64,000 nucleotides of DNA from Hyphomicrobiales bacterium (GCA_021775755.1 JAJFHE010000007.1:1-64000), one strand, 5' to 3'; shown: positions 50,469 through 60,210, counted from the stretch's first letter. Program-made: numbers and translations. The notes: generated from the sequence alone by a model not told the origin.

Positions 50469-51824
50469 TCAGGCGCGGATTTCGCCCAGCGCCTCTTCGA
50501 CGCTCGCCCCGAGCTTGTCAATCAACTCCCCGATCTGCGCATCGGCGAGGATGAACGGCGGTGCCAGCAGGATGTGGTCGCCGCGCGTGCCATCGGCCGT
50601 TCCGCCGCCGGGGTAGCAGACGAGGCCGTTGCGCATGGCCGCTGACTTGGTTTTTGCGTTGAGTTTGAGTTCGGGTGCGAACGGCTCTTTCGTTTCCCGG
50701 TTGGCGACGAGTTCGACGCCGCGGAAGAAGCCGCGCCCTCTGATGTCGCCGACATAGGGGTGGTCGCCGAAACGCTCCACCAGCGCTGCCTGCAGACCTT
50801 CGCCCTTGTCGCGCACCCGCGCAATCAGGTTCTCTTCTTCAAAGACACTCTGCACGGCAAGCCCCGCGGCGCACGCGGTTGAGTGACCGATATAGGTGTG
50901 GCCGTGCCTGAAGATGCCGTCCGCAGCTTCGATTTCGGCCGCCAGCTCCTCGCGTACCATAAGGGCGCCGATCGGCTGATAGCCGCCGCCAAGCCCCTTG
51001 GCGAGCGAGATCATGTCCGGCACCACTTTGTCGCGCTCGCAGGCGAACAAAGCACCGGTGCGGCCCATGCCAGACATCACTTCATCGAGGATCATCAGCG
51101 TACCGGTACGGTCGCAGATTTCTCGGATTTTCGCGAAATAGCCAGGCGCTGCCGCCACCGCGCCAAGCGTTGCGCCCACCACCGTTTCGGCAATGAAGGC
51201 AATGGCGCGGTCCTCGCCAAGCGATGCGAGCTCCGCGTCGAGTGCCCCGGCCGCGCGTGCGCCGAATTCGGCTTCGCTTTCCTCCGCGCTCGCATGCCGG
51301 TAGGCGTAGCACGGCATGATATGGCGGACGTTCGACGTGAGGATCGGCTGGTAGATTTCCTTGCGCCCCGGGTTGCCTGAAACCGAAAGAACGCCAAGGG
51401 TGTTGCCGTGATAGGACTGCTCGCGCGCTATGAAGTGATCGCGCGATGGTTGCCCGCGCACCACCTGGATCTGGCGTGCAAGCTTGAGGGCCGCCTCGTT
51501 GGCTTCCGACCCGCCGGAGACAAAATAGACCCGCCACGCGCCACCGGGCGCCTTGTCGCTTAGAAGAGCTGCAAGTTCTTCCGCCGGGCCTGACGTAAAG
51601 AACGCCGTATGCGCAAAGGCCAGATCGTCAAGCTGCGCCTTGATCGCCTCGATCACCCGCGGATGGCCATGACCGAGGCACGAAACGGCGGCGCCGCCCG
51701 ATGCATCGAGGTATTGTTTTCCGGTGCTGTCGGTGAGATAAGCGCCGCTGCCGCCCACCGCCTGGGGAAAATCTGCGCGCAAGTTCCGGTGGAAGACGCG
51801 GCTGGCATTGGCTTGCGGTGCCAT
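50469..51824 (-). CDS. Class III (omega) aminotransferase
   Basis: This PLP enzyme of about 451 aa is of the aspartate-aminotransferase fold type I, class III. PLP contacts are LMILDEVMSGMGRTG and the Schiff-base lysine in DMISLAKGLGGGYQPIGALM. SGGSEANEAALKLAR near 105 holds phosphate-binding residues. Members move amino groups from diamines, beta-alanine, GABA or taurine to pyruvate; the substrate here is unknown. The start MAPQANASRVFHRNL at 51824 fits the family; a longer frame to 51971 would cover the promoter of the divergent glycerate kinase gene. Confidence 0.85.
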   Translation of the reverse strand: MAPQANASRVFHRNLRADFPQAVGGSGAYLTDSTGKQYLDASGGAAVSCLGHGHPRVIEAIKAQLDDLAFAHTAFFTSGPAEELAALLSDKAPGGAWRVYFVSGGSEANEAALKLARQIQVVRGQPSRDHFIAREQSYHGNTLGVLSVSGNPGRKEIYQPILTSNVRHIMPCYAYRHASAEESEAEFGARAAGALDAELASLGEDRAIAFIAETVVGATLGAVAAAPGYFAKIREICDRTGTLMILDEVMSGMGRTGALFACERDKVVPDMISLAKGLGGGYQPIGALMVREELAAEIEAADGIFRHGHTYIGHSTACAAGLAVQSVFEEENLIARVRDKGEGLQAALVERFGDHPYVGDIRGRGFFRGVELVANRETKEPFAPELKLNAKTKSAAMRNGLVCYPGGGTADGTRGDHILLAPPFILADAQIGELIDKLGASVEEALGEIRA

Positions 51825-51933
51825 GGGACCTCGAGCCTTTCTGACAGGCGCTGCCGGCCCGCCGGCGCGCTGTCGCGGATAGTGAAGACAACGCGCCGGA
51901 TGTACGGCGCATGCCGAGGGAAGGCAAGGGGCA

Positions 51934-53190
51934 ATGAACGAGACCTCAATTTTGCGCGCATTGTTCGACACCGCTGTCGCGGCCGCCGATCCGGCGGAAT
52001 GTCTGCCGCGCTACCTGCCGGAACCGGCCAAGGGCCGCACCATTGTGCTCGGCGCCGGCAAAGCGGCGGCCTCCATGGCGCATGCCGTCGAAGACAACTG
52101 GCAGGGCCCACTCGAAGGTCTCGTCGTGACACGCTACGGCCACGGTGTCGCCTGCGAGAGAATAGAGGTGGTTGAAGCCTCGCACCCGGTGCCCGATGAA
52201 GCAGGCTTCAAGGCCGCAGCGCGGATCCGCGATCTAGCGGCGGGTGCACAAGAGGACGATCTCGTGTTGTGTCTCATATCGGGCGGCGGTTCGGCTCTGC
52301 TGACGGCGCCCGTTGCAGGCCTGAGCCTTGAAGCCAAACAGGACATCAACCGTCAGCTCCTCTCCTGCGGCGCCTCGATTTCGGAGATGAACTGCCTGCG
52401 CAAACATCTCTCGGGCATCAAGGGCGGAAGGCTTGCTGCCGCCGCCGCACCGGCGCGCGTTGTCTCGTTGCTGATCTCGGACGTTCCCGGCGACGACCCT
52501 GCGACCATCGCATCTGGGCCCACTGTGCCCGACCCCACGACCCGCGAAGAGGCGCTTGAGATCATCGCGCGCTACGGGCTCTCCGTGCCGGACGATATCC
52601 TGGCGTTCCTGCACAGTGGAGAGGCCGAGACGCCCAAGCCCGGCGACCCGCGCCTTGCGGGCGTTGAGACGAAGATGATCGCAGCTCCCTCAATGTCGCT
52701 CGACGCGGCTGCCGCGAAGGCGAAAGATCTGGGATATGACGTCATGATCCTTGGCGATGCCATCGAGGGCGAGGCACGCGAAGTTGCGCGTGAACATGCT
52801 GCCCAGGCGCTGAAACTTGCTGGTGAGCGCACAGCAGGCGGAAAGCCGCTGGCAATCCTCTCCGGCGGTGAAACGACGGTGACCCTGAAAGGCAATGGAC
52901 GTGGCGGGCGCAATGCCGAGTACGCGCTTGCGCTTGCTATCGCCCTAAACGGCGACCCGCGCATTGCCGCGATCGCCTGCGACACCGACGGCATCGACGG
53001 TTCGGAGGATAACGCCGGTGCAATCGTCACCGCCGATACACTGGCTCGTGCCGCGGCCCTCGGCATCGATCCGCAGGCCATGCTTGAAAACAACGACGGC
53101 TACGGCTTTTTCGAGGCGCTCGGGGACCTCGTCGTCTCGGGCCCGACCCTCACCAACGTTAATGATTTCCGCGCCGTGCTGATCGGGTGA
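51934..53190 (+). CDS. Glycerate 2-kinase, type 2 (MOFRL family)
   Basis: This 418-aa enzyme is of the GckA/TtuD family, which phosphorylates D-glycerate to 2-phosphoglycerate and is often mislabelled hydroxypyruvate reductase. The N-terminal domain has IVLGAGKAAASMAHAVE, and LISGGGSALLTAP near 110 is the nucleotide-binding loop. The C-terminal MOFRL domain has ILSGGETTVTLKGNGRGGRN near 310. It connects glyoxylate-derived tartronate/glycerate to central metabolism, fitting the glycolate and malate synthase genes further right. It starts 109 bases from the divergent aminotransferase gene. Confidence 0.88.
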   Translation: MNETSILRALFDTAVAAADPAECLPRYLPEPAKGRTIVLGAGKAAASMAHAVEDNWQGPLEGLVVTRYGHGVACERIEVVEASHPVPDEAGFKAAARIRDLAAGAQEDDLVLCLISGGGSALLTAPVAGLSLEAKQDINRQLLSCGASISEMNCLRKHLSGIKGGRLAAAAAPARVVSLLISDVPGDDPATIASGPTVPDPTTREEALEIIARYGLSVPDDILAFLHSGEAETPKPGDPRLAGVETKMIAAPSMSLDAAAAKAKDLGYDVMILGDAIEGEAREVAREHAAQALKLAGERTAGGKPLAILSGGETTVTLKGNGRGGRNAEYALALAIALNGDPRIAAIACDTDGIDGSEDNAGAIVTADTLARAAALGIDPQAMLENNDGYGFFEALGDLVVSGPTLTNVNDFRAVLIG

Positions 53191-53194
53191 CACC

Positions 53195-53227
53195 TAGACC
53201 GTTTCCATATGAACCTGAAACGGTCTA
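53195..53227. terminator. Bidirectional hairpin between convergent genes
   Basis: A perfect 11-bp stem, TAGACCGTTTC and GAAACGGTCTA, encloses an 11-base loop. It lies between the glycerate kinase stop and the stop of the convergent hydrolase gene, which it overlaps. It probably ends transcription in both directions. Confidence 0.6.
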
Positions 53228-54070
53228 AGCGTCCGCCACCACACGGCTTTGCTGCTGGCCAAGACCGTCTATGCCCACAGTCATCACGTCGCCCGGCTCG
53301 AGGAAGCGCTGCGGGTCCATCCCCATGCCGACGCCTGACGGCGTGCCGGTCGCGATGACGTCGCCTGGATGCAGGCTCATGAACTCGCTGAGATAGGATA
53401 CGATATGCGCGACCGAAAAGATCATGTCGCTGGTGTCGCCGCTCTGCATCCGCTCGCCATTGACATCAAGCCAGGTTGCCATCGCCTGCGGGTCGCCCGC
53501 TTCATCCGATGTCACGAGCCAGGGTCCCATGGGACCGAATGTGTCACAGGATTTGCCCTTCACCCACTGGCCTGAGCGTTCGATCTGAAACTGCCGCTCC
53601 GACACATCGTTGATGACGCAATAACCCGCAACATGCGACAGCGCGTCTTTCTCTTCGATATATTTGCCATATGCGCCGATGACGACGCCGAGTTCGACTT
53701 CCCAGTCCATTTTCGTCGACGTGCGCGGCTTGACGACGTCGTCGTAGGGGCCGTTGATGCAGCTTGTATACTTGGAAAAAACAATCGGTTCCGCCGGCGA
53801 TTTCATGCCCGCTTCCTTGGCATGGTTGTGATAGTTCAGGCCAATGGCGATGAACTTGCCGACACCGGAGACACAGGCGCCGATGCGCGGCTCCCCGTCC
53901 ACCGCCGGCAGGCTTGACGGGTCGATGCGCTGAAGCCGGGCGAGAATCTGCGGATGAAGGGTTTTGCCATCGATGTCGTCGACCTCGCCGCTAAGATCGC
54001 GCAGCGCGCCCGTAGCGTCGAGCAAACCGGGTTTTTCTGCGCCGTTTGGTCCATATCGCAACAGCTTCAT
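53225..54070 (-). CDS. Fumarylacetoacetate hydrolase family protein
   Basis: This enzyme of about 281 aa has the FAH fold. IAIGLNYHNHAKEAGM near 75 starts the catalytic domain, DWEVELGVVIG near 125 carries metal-binding acids, and the C-terminal GDVIATGTPSGVGMG is the family signature. Members cleave or decarboxylate 2-oxo acids (2-keto-3-deoxy-fuconate/arabinonate, ureidoglycolate, aromatic-pathway products). The start MKLLRYGPNGAEKPG at 54070 follows GATGGAGTTCACGGC. It is the last gene of the run beginning with lutA, suggesting sugar-acid breakdown to lactate or pyruvate. Confidence 0.85.
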   Translation of the reverse strand: MKLLRYGPNGAEKPGLLDATGALRDLSGEVDDIDGKTLHPQILARLQRIDPSSLPAVDGEPRIGACVSGVGKFIAIGLNYHNHAKEAGMKSPAEPIVFSKYTSCINGPYDDVVKPRTSTKMDWEVELGVVIGAYGKYIEEKDALSHVAGYCVINDVSERQFQIERSGQWVKGKSCDTFGPMGPWLVTSDEAGDPQAMATWLDVNGERMQSGDTSDMIFSVAHIVSYLSEFMSLHPGDVIATGTPSGVGMGMDPQRFLEPGDVMTVGIDGLGQQQSRVVADA

Positions 54071-54107
54071 GCCGTGAACTCCATCAATCTGGTTCGCAAA
54101 CCAAGTG

Positions 54108-54782
54108 TCATGTTTCGTTTGGGTCGGTGAATCGAAAGCTTTGAATTGTCCGTACCGTGAGCGATTGCGCCGACTCATGTACGTGAGGGGCGTAGCCGGC
54201 GGCGAGTATCGATAATGTTGTCTGCGGTGTCAAAACCTCAACCGTCTCGTTTTCATGCACCGGGAAGCTGCCGGTATAGCCGTCATGCGACCACTTCAGA
54301 AGGGTGTCCTGAGCCTTCAGGAATGTACCATCGCCCACATGCACCATGGCACCGTCAGGCAACGACCGGAGCCGTGCGCGATGGGTGGTTTTTATGCGGC
54401 TCTCGGTAAGGCGTTCTGAATTCAGGGCGCGGTCGAGGTCTCCGGCGCGCAAGCTTTGTCCGTCCGGCAGTTGCGCGCGCCAGATATCGATAAATTGAAC
54501 GGCATCGCGTCTGCGGCACTCAAAGCAGGGCCTGTGCCCGGCGGACAGCGCGGTTGCCTCATCCAGAAAGAACAGTTCCGTGTATCCACGCGGCGGCATC
54601 ACCTGGCGGTGCCTGCCCTTGAACTGCAATCGGCAGATGATCCAGGCGCGCGACTTCCAGCGCGATGTACCGAGTGTCTGGTCTGGGCGGTGAAACTGGC
54701 CGCCGCGATTGCCCATGATGGTGCCGCGCGCGGCAACGGCGACGATGTCGCCGGCGGGCGTCACGCGGTTCTGCTGCGGCAC
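54108..54782 (-). CDS. Conserved hypothetical protein with Ada-like cysteine motif
   Basis: This 224-aa protein of unknown function uses a GTG start, 3 bases after the lutC stop. The segment YTELFFLDEATALSAGHRPC followed by FECRR near residue 70-95 resembles the metal-binding motif of Ada DNA-repair proteins (GHRPC..C). Only two cysteines are present, so a full four-Cys site is absent. An N-terminal GNRGGQFHRPDQTLG is strikingly hydrophilic. It may be a nucleic-acid or methyl-transfer-related protein, but this rests on one short motif. It is co-directional with lutABC. Confidence 0.5.
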   Translation of the reverse strand: MPQQNRVTPAGDIVAVAARGTIMGNRGGQFHRPDQTLGTSRWKSRAWIICRLQFKGRHRQVMPPRGYTELFFLDEATALSAGHRPCFECRRRDAVQFIDIWRAQLPDGQSLRAGDLDRALNSERLTESRIKTTHRARLRSLPDGAMVHVGDGTFLKAQDTLLKWSHDGYTGSFPVHENETVEVLTPQTTLSILAAGYAPHVHESAQSLTVRTIQSFRFTDPNET

Positions 54783-54785
54783 CGG

Positions 54786-55490
54786 TCAGTCCTCGGCAAC
54801 GATAAGGATGTGCAACCGTCGCGGCCCATGCGCGCCAAGTTCGATCTGTTGTTCGATATCGCCGGTGCGCGACGGGCCGGTAATCATGTTGACCGCCCTC
54901 GGCATCTGTCCCGCACCGTAGGCTTCGCGCACTCTGTCCCAGACATCTTCGTAGGTTTTGGCGATCTCGCCAGCCTTGAGGACGACGATGTGATTTTCCG
55001 GCAGGAAGTTGAGGGTGGTCGGATTATCCATACCCGACGTCAGAACCAGCGTGCCGGTCTCCGCCACACCGCCGAAGGCCTTCGAAACCGAGGTGCTGTC
55101 CTGCGGATCGGCCGGACCGGTGTCGACATCCATTGTCGGTACGCTGTCCCACGGCAGCTTCGCGATGTCCTCATCGGCGCCGTGCCGCACGCGTTGCGGC
55201 AGATTATTGTCGCGCAGGTATGCCGCAACGGCTTGCGGCACGTCCTTCAGAGCTTTGATCTCAGCAACGCTTGCCGCCACGGCTTCGGCTTGTGCACGGA
55301 ACAGGGCGAGCCTTTCCGGTGCACCGAGATTGGCGCGTTCGGGAATGAGGTTGCGGCTGTGTTTGGACAGCCGTGCTTTCACGGTCTTGCGCCGTGTTGC
55401 ATCGGAGCTTGCATCAACGCCCAGCGCATTGCGCACGTTGGCCATTATTGTCGCCCGGTTGGCCTTTGAGTCGATGTTACTCATCTCCAC
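54786..55490 (-). CDS. lutC: Lactate utilisation protein C (LUD domain)
   Basis: This 234-aa LUD-domain subunit belongs to the iron-sulfur L-lactate dehydrogenase complex LutABC. The C-terminal GMDNPTTLNFLPENHIVVLK and ALGVDASSDATRRK-type N-terminus fit the YkgG/LutC family. The start at 55490 overlaps the lutB stop by 14 bases, indicating translational coupling. It acts in the cytoplasm with LutA and LutB to oxidise lactate to pyruvate. Confidence 0.87.
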   Translation of the reverse strand: MEMSNIDSKANRATIMANVRNALGVDASSDATRRKTVKARLSKHSRNLIPERANLGAPERLALFRAQAEAVAASVAEIKALKDVPQAVAAYLRDNNLPQRVRHGADEDIAKLPWDSVPTMDVDTGPADPQDSTSVSKAFGGVAETGTLVLTSGMDNPTTLNFLPENHIVVLKAGEIAKTYEDVWDRVREAYGAGQMPRAVNMITGPSRTGDIEQQIELGAHGPRRLHILIVAED

Positions 55491-56895
55491 CTGCCCGCCA
55501 CATTTCCTGGAACGTTTGCCCGCGCGGGGCTGGCAGATCCCGGTGATCGGTCCAGTTGCCGGCTAAAGGCAGTTGTTTGATGCGCCCGCGTCCCAGCGCC
55601 GCGATCCGTAGCACACGTGCCGCGCAGCTTGCCGTCAGGTGATAGAGCGCCGGCCGCCGCGCAACCCACGCCCACGCACGCAGCGCCCATCGCACGGTCC
55701 GTGGCGACAAATGACGTTCGAACTCGCGCTCGCGCCAGTGGCGCATCATCTTGGGCAGGGGGATGCGCATCGGGCACACCGCCTCGCAACGCCCGCAGAA
55801 TGTCGATGCATTGGGCAGATGCCCTGCCTTGTCGACGCCGACGAGCGTCGGTGTGAGCACCGAACCCATGGGACCTGGATAAACCCATCCGTAACTGTGG
55901 CCGCCGACCGTGTGATAGACCGGGCAGTGGTTCATGCAGGCGCCGCAGCGGATGCACCGCAACATGTCCTGAAACTCGGTTCCGAGCATCCCGGAGCGGC
56001 CATTGTCCAAAATGACGACGTGATATTCTTCCGGCCCGTCCGGATCCTGCGGCCGGCGCGGGCCGGTTGAGAAGGTCGTGTAGGAGGAATATTCCTGCCC
56101 TGTCGCAGAGCGCGCCAAAACCCGCAGGATGGTCGACACGTCCTCGAGTGTCGGTACCATCTTCTCAAGGCTCGTCAGAACAATATGGACCTTGGGCAGG
56201 GTTTGCGTCAGATCGCCGTTGCCCTCGTTGGTTACGATGATGGAAGTGCCGGTTTCGGCGACCAGGAAGTTCGCACCGGTAATGCCGATATCGGCGTCAA
56301 TGTACTTCTGCCGCAACACATGGCGCGCTTCGTTTACCAGCGAGGCGGCTTCATCGAGATTGCGCTCAGGCGGTAGGTCCGTGTGCAACTCGCGGAAGGA
56401 TTGCTCAACCTGGGCCTTTGTCAGATGTACCGCCGGAGCAATGATATGGCTTGGCGGCTCATTGCGTATCTGGATGATGTACTCGCCGAGATCGGTCTCG
56501 ACGACCTCCATGCCAAGCTCCTCAAGGTGACCGTTAAGCGCCACTTCCTCGGCGATCATCGACTTGCCCTTGGTGACGGAGCGCGCATCGTGGCGCTGGC
56601 AGATCTCGGCAATGATCTCGCGCGCATCGCTTGCATCGCCTGCCCAGTGCACATGACCGCCGGCGTCGCGGACGCGCTCTTCGTACATGTCGTAGTAGAG
56701 ATCGAGATGCGAGAAGGTGTGGTTTTTGATGTCGCGCGCCTGATCGCGCAGCTCGTCGAACTCCGGCAGGCCCGCGCGCGCAATTGCCCGTTTACCTGTA
56801 AATCCGGTACGTACCTTGCCGAGCGCCTCCTGCAGGTGCTCGTTGCCGAGCGCTTCGCGCACGTTTGCCTTGAACTGCGGCGACCTGATTTCCAT
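55477..56895 (-). CDS. lutB: Lactate utilisation iron-sulfur protein LutB
   Basis: This 472-aa protein joins an N-terminal LUD domain (about 70-295) to a two-cluster ferredoxin part. The clusters are CIRCGACMNHCPVYH near 310 and FCGRCEAVCPMRIPLP near 360, typical of LutB. The C-terminal region (about 400-472) is the usual LutB tail. It passes electrons within the LutABC lactate dehydrogenase complex. It follows lutA by 3 bases. Confidence 0.92.
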   Translation of the reverse strand: MEIRSPQFKANVREALGNEHLQEALGKVRTGFTGKRAIARAGLPEFDELRDQARDIKNHTFSHLDLYYDMYEERVRDAGGHVHWAGDASDAREIIAEICQRHDARSVTKGKSMIAEEVALNGHLEELGMEVVETDLGEYIIQIRNEPPSHIIAPAVHLTKAQVEQSFRELHTDLPPERNLDEAASLVNEARHVLRQKYIDADIGITGANFLVAETGTSIIVTNEGNGDLTQTLPKVHIVLTSLEKMVPTLEDVSTILRVLARSATGQEYSSYTTFSTGPRRPQDPDGPEEYHVVILDNGRSGMLGTEFQDMLRCIRCGACMNHCPVYHTVGGHSYGWVYPGPMGSVLTPTLVGVDKAGHLPNASTFCGRCEAVCPMRIPLPKMMRHWREREFERHLSPRTVRWALRAWAWVARRPALYHLTASCAARVLRIAALGRGRIKQLPLAGNWTDHRDLPAPRGQTFQEMWRAGGDE

Positions 56896-56898
56896 GGC

Positions 56899-57660
56899 TC
56901 AGTCCGCCTCGCCGATGGGCGGTTCGTCGGTCAGTCCCGCGAGCACCTCCGCTACATGGCGTGCCTGGACACCGGACCCCTGGCGTTTGAGCTTACCGGC
57001 CATGTTCATGAGGCAGCCGAGATCGCCGGCAAGCAGCATATCGGGCTGCGTCGCACTTGCCGTGCCGGCTTTTCGTTCGACCATCTGATTGGAGATGTCG
57101 GGATACTTCACGCAAAAAGTGCCGCCGAACCCGCAACAGACCTCGGCGTCTTCCATCTCCTTCAATTCCAGTCCGCGGACACTTGCAAGCAGCGCGCGGG
57201 GCTGTTCCTTGATGCCGAGTTCGCGAAGACCCGAGCACGAATCGTGATAGGTCACGGTGCCGCCGAACTCGGTATCCACGGACTTCATTCCGCGGATGTC
57301 GACAAGGAAAGAAATTAGCTCATGGGTCTTTGCGCCCAGCACCTCTGCGCGGGCTCGCCAATCGCTGCCTTCGTCGAAAAGTTCGGCGTAGTGTCTGGCG
57401 ATCATGCCGCCGCACGAGCCCGATGGCGCTACCACATAGTCGTACGGCTCGAACGCCGAGATAACGCCCTTTGCGATCTCGCGTGTATCGGCGCGGTCGC
57501 CAGAGTTGTAGGCCGGCTGTCCGCAACACGTCTGCTTGCGCGGTACATCGACCTCGCAGCCCGCGTCGCGCAACAGTTTCACCGCCGCCCAGCCGACATT
57601 GGGACGGAAGAGATCCACAAGGCACGTCACGAACAGGCCGACTTTCGGAGTGTCAGTCAT
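56899..57660 (-). CDS. lutA: Lactate utilisation protein LutA (CCG domain)
   Basis: This 253-aa subunit has two cysteine-rich CCG domains: KQTCCGQPAYNSGDR near 44 and VCCGFGGTFCVKYPD near 170, which in this family bind an unusual iron-sulfur cluster. It begins MTDTPKVGLFVTCLVDLFRP, the family signature. It is the first gene of lutABC. The gap upstream (57661-57879) has no gene and may hold the operon promoter, but no strong promoter is visible. Confidence 0.92.
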   Translation of the reverse strand: MTDTPKVGLFVTCLVDLFRPNVGWAAVKLLRDAGCEVDVPRKQTCCGQPAYNSGDRADTREIAKGVISAFEPYDYVVAPSGSCGGMIARHYAELFDEGSDWRARAEVLGAKTHELISFLVDIRGMKSVDTEFGGTVTYHDSCSGLRELGIKEQPRALLASVRGLELKEMEDAEVCCGFGGTFCVKYPDISNQMVERKAGTASATQPDMLLAGDLGCLMNMAGKLKRQGSGVQARHVAEVLAGLTDEPPIGEAD

Positions 57661-57879
57661 GTCCCTGGACCCGCATTCGGTCGGGTCGGGCCGTTTCAGA
57701 ATCCGGCGTCTTGCTCACCCCTGCCACCTCTCTTGTCGTGGGACGTCTGTCCCACATAACCATAGAGCGGCGCATTGGTACACTGCGTCATTGGTCGACG
57801 GTGAACGTGGCGGAGGCAGCGTGCGGTTCTTGCGTACCGCGCTGCCACCGCCGTGATATTTGAATGGTTTGACTTGGGC

Positions 57880-58386
57880 TCAGTCCGACGACGCCGCCTC
57901 GCCGCCTTCGGCAGTCCCGTCTTCTTCCATCGCCGCGCCTTCTTCCTCCGCCGCGGCACCTTCGGCTGCCTCACCGTCCTCTTCGGGCGGCCACGGATCG
58001 GAGAACTGCGCGAGATAGGCGATCACGTCGGCGCGTTGCTGGTCGCGGCGCAGGCCCGGGAATGCCATGCGGGTTCCCTTGATGTACTCGCGCGGTTTGA
58101 CGAGGTACTCATAGAGCGTCTCGGGCGTCCACACGAGTCCGCCCTCACCGGCTTCGCGCATGGCGCTGGAATAGTTGAACTCGCCCCATGTGCCGGCCTG
58201 ACGGCCGATGACACCCATCAGGCTGGGGCCGATTTTCTTCACGTCTTCATCGGCAACATGGCAGGCGCGGCATTTCTTGAATACTTTTTCGCCAGCTTCC
58301 GCATCGCCCACCGGCATTTCATCGGCTATAGCGGCAAAGGGCATCAGAACCACGGCGGCGGTCGCCACCAGCTTGACAAGTTTCAT
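57880..58386 (-). CDS. Periplasmic class I cytochrome c with acidic tail
   Basis: This 168-aa protein has a signal peptide (MKLVKLVATAAVVLMPFAAIA) and one haem site, KKCRACH near residue 39. The axial Met is in KGTRMAFPGLRRD near 99, as in cytochrome c2/c550. The last 35 residues are a low-complexity Glu/Ala/Gly tail that is not part of the fold. It probably carries electrons between dehydrogenases and the terminal oxidase. It stands between lutABC and glcDEF and could serve either. The start follows TTGAGGAGAAATAAACA. Confidence 0.87.
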   Translation of the reverse strand: MKLVKLVATAAVVLMPFAAIADEMPVGDAEAGEKVFKKCRACHVADEDVKKIGPSLMGVIGRQAGTWGEFNYSSAMREAGEGGLVWTPETLYEYLVKPREYIKGTRMAFPGLRRDQQRADVIAYLAQFSDPWPPEEDGEAAEGAAAEEEGAAMEEDGTAEGGEAASSD

Positions 58387-58705
58387 TGTTTATTTCTCCT
58401 CAATGAGCTGGGCCGCCACCCGTTGATATATATGGGTATCGAAGGGGCCAGTGATAACAAATCAGTAGGCAAATCAATAGCAACGGCAGTTCACAATCGC
58501 GTTGGTGGTGGCCGGTACCCCGCTCACGATTTCGTAGTGTGGAACGCGCCGGGCCGCTGCTTCCTTGACCGGCCCACAACCTTCCGCCAATTGTGTGCGT
58601 CCTGCGGCACCCGTAGTCTAAGATGCCGCGGTGTGCGTTTTGGTTACGGTATCTTCAGCACGCGAAGACCTGTCGCCTGGCGCGGATCGACCTTGAAAGG
58701 ATGCG
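58387..58705. other. Gap between cytochrome c and glcD genes
   Basis: This divergent 319-base gap contains no gene. It must hold the promoters of both neighbours, but no convincing -35/-10 pair or operator is seen. Confidence 0.3.
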
Positions 58706-60202
58706 ATGTCCAACCTGATCATGCCCCCGCCCGACCGGAAGGTACTCGGCCGCCGGCGCGAGATCGCACAGCATCTGCGCAGCATCATTGCCGCAGAAGC
58801 GGTGATCGACGATGTCGAGGAAATGCGTGCGTATGAGAGCGATGGGCTGACGGCATACCGGCAGATACCCATGCTTGTCGCCCTGCCATCGACAACGGAT
58901 CAGGTCTCTCGCATCCTAAAATTCTGTCAGGACGAGGGTATCAAGGTGGTGCCGCGCGGTGCGGGAACCTCATTGTCCGGCGGCGCCTTGCCGCTTGAAG
59001 ACGGGCTCCTGCTCGGCATGGCGAAATTTAGTAGCGTCCTAGAGGTCGACTATGACAACCGCTGTGCGGTGGTGCAGCCCGGTGTCACCAACCTTGCGAT
59101 AACGCAGGCCGTCGAAGCGGACGGCTTCTACTATGCCCCCGATCCCTCAAGCCAGATCGCCTGCACCATTGGCGGCAACGTGGCGGAAAACTCAGGCGGT
59201 GTGCATTGTCTGAAATACGGACTGACCACAAACAACATCCTCGGGCTTGAGGTCGTTCTGATCACCGGCGAAGTAGTGCGCATCGGCGGCAAGCATCTCG
59301 ATGCCGAAGGTTACGATCTCCTGGGTCTGATGATCGGATCGGAAGGCCTGCTTGGCGTCGTTACCGAAGTCACGGTGCGCATTCTGCCGAAACCCGAAAC
59401 CGCCCGCGCCCTGCTCATGGGCTTCCCGGCGAGCGAACAGGGTGGCGCCTGCGTTGCCGACATCATCTCCGCCGGCATCATCCCAGGCGGCATGGAAATG
59501 ATGGACAGGCTGGCCATCCATGCCGCCGAAGAGTTCGTGCATGCGGGTTATCCTCTCGATGTCGAAGCCTTGCTCATCGTCGAGCTCGATGGCCCTGAAG
59601 CAGAGGTCGATCATCTGATTTCACGTGTCTCGGCAATCGCGGAGGCAAACAGCGCCGTCTCCATCCGGGTGAGCGAGACCGAAGAGGAACGCACCGCATT
59701 CTGGGCCGGCCGCAAAGCGGCATTTCCCGCCGTCGGGCGCATCTCGCCGGACTATTATTGCATGGACGGTACCATTCCGCGCCGCCAGCTACCGAAGGTT
59801 CTCTCACGCATGAACGAGCTGTCCAAGCAGTTCGGGTTGCGGGTCGCGAATGTATTTCACGCCGGCGATGGAAACCTGCACCCCTTGATCCTCTATGACG
59901 CCAATGAGCCCGGAGAACTTGAGCGTGCCGAGGAGTTCGGTGCGGAAATCCTCAAGCTCTGTGTCGAAGTCGGCGGTGTGCTCACCGGTGAGCACGGAGT
60001 CGGTGTTGAAAAACGCGATCTCATGGGAACGATGTTTTCCGAAACCGATCTGGAGCATCAGCAGCGCGTCAAATGCGTGTTCGATGCCGACAGCCTCCTG
60101 AACCCCGGCAAGGTGTTTCCGACCCTTCACCGCTGTGCCGAACTCGGGCGCATGCACATTCACGCCGGGCGTCTGCCGTTCCCGGATATCCCAAGGTTCT
60201 AG
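58706..60202 (+). CDS. glcD: Glycolate oxidase FAD subunit GlcD
   Basis: This 498-aa flavoprotein oxidises glycolate to glyoxylate within GlcDEF. The FAD-binding domain (about 55-235) has VVPRGAGTSLSGGALPLEDG and NVAENSGGVHCLKYGLTTN. The C-terminal FAD-oxidase domain has VFHAGDGNLHPLILYD and GVLTGEHGVGVEKRDLM. A related D-lactate dehydrogenase is possible by sequence, but the following glcE and glcF and the malate synthase support glycolate. glcE starts 8 bases downstream. Confidence 0.92.
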   Translation: MSNLIMPPPDRKVLGRRREIAQHLRSIIAAEAVIDDVEEMRAYESDGLTAYRQIPMLVALPSTTDQVSRILKFCQDEGIKVVPRGAGTSLSGGALPLEDGLLLGMAKFSSVLEVDYDNRCAVVQPGVTNLAITQAVEADGFYYAPDPSSQIACTIGGNVAENSGGVHCLKYGLTTNNILGLEVVLITGEVVRIGGKHLDAEGYDLLGLMIGSEGLLGVVTEVTVRILPKPETARALLMGFPASEQGGACVADIISAGIIPGGMEMMDRLAIHAAEEFVHAGYPLDVEALLIVELDGPEAEVDHLISRVSAIAEANSAVSIRVSETEEERTAFWAGRKAAFPAVGRISPDYYCMDGTIPRRQLPKVLSRMNELSKQFGLRVANVFHAGDGNLHPLILYDANEPGELERAEEFGAEILKLCVEVGGVLTGEHGVGVEKRDLMGTMFSETDLEHQQRVKCVFDADSLLNPGKVFPTLHRCAELGRMHIHAGRLPFPDIPRF

Positions 60203-60210
60203 GTTTGGCG

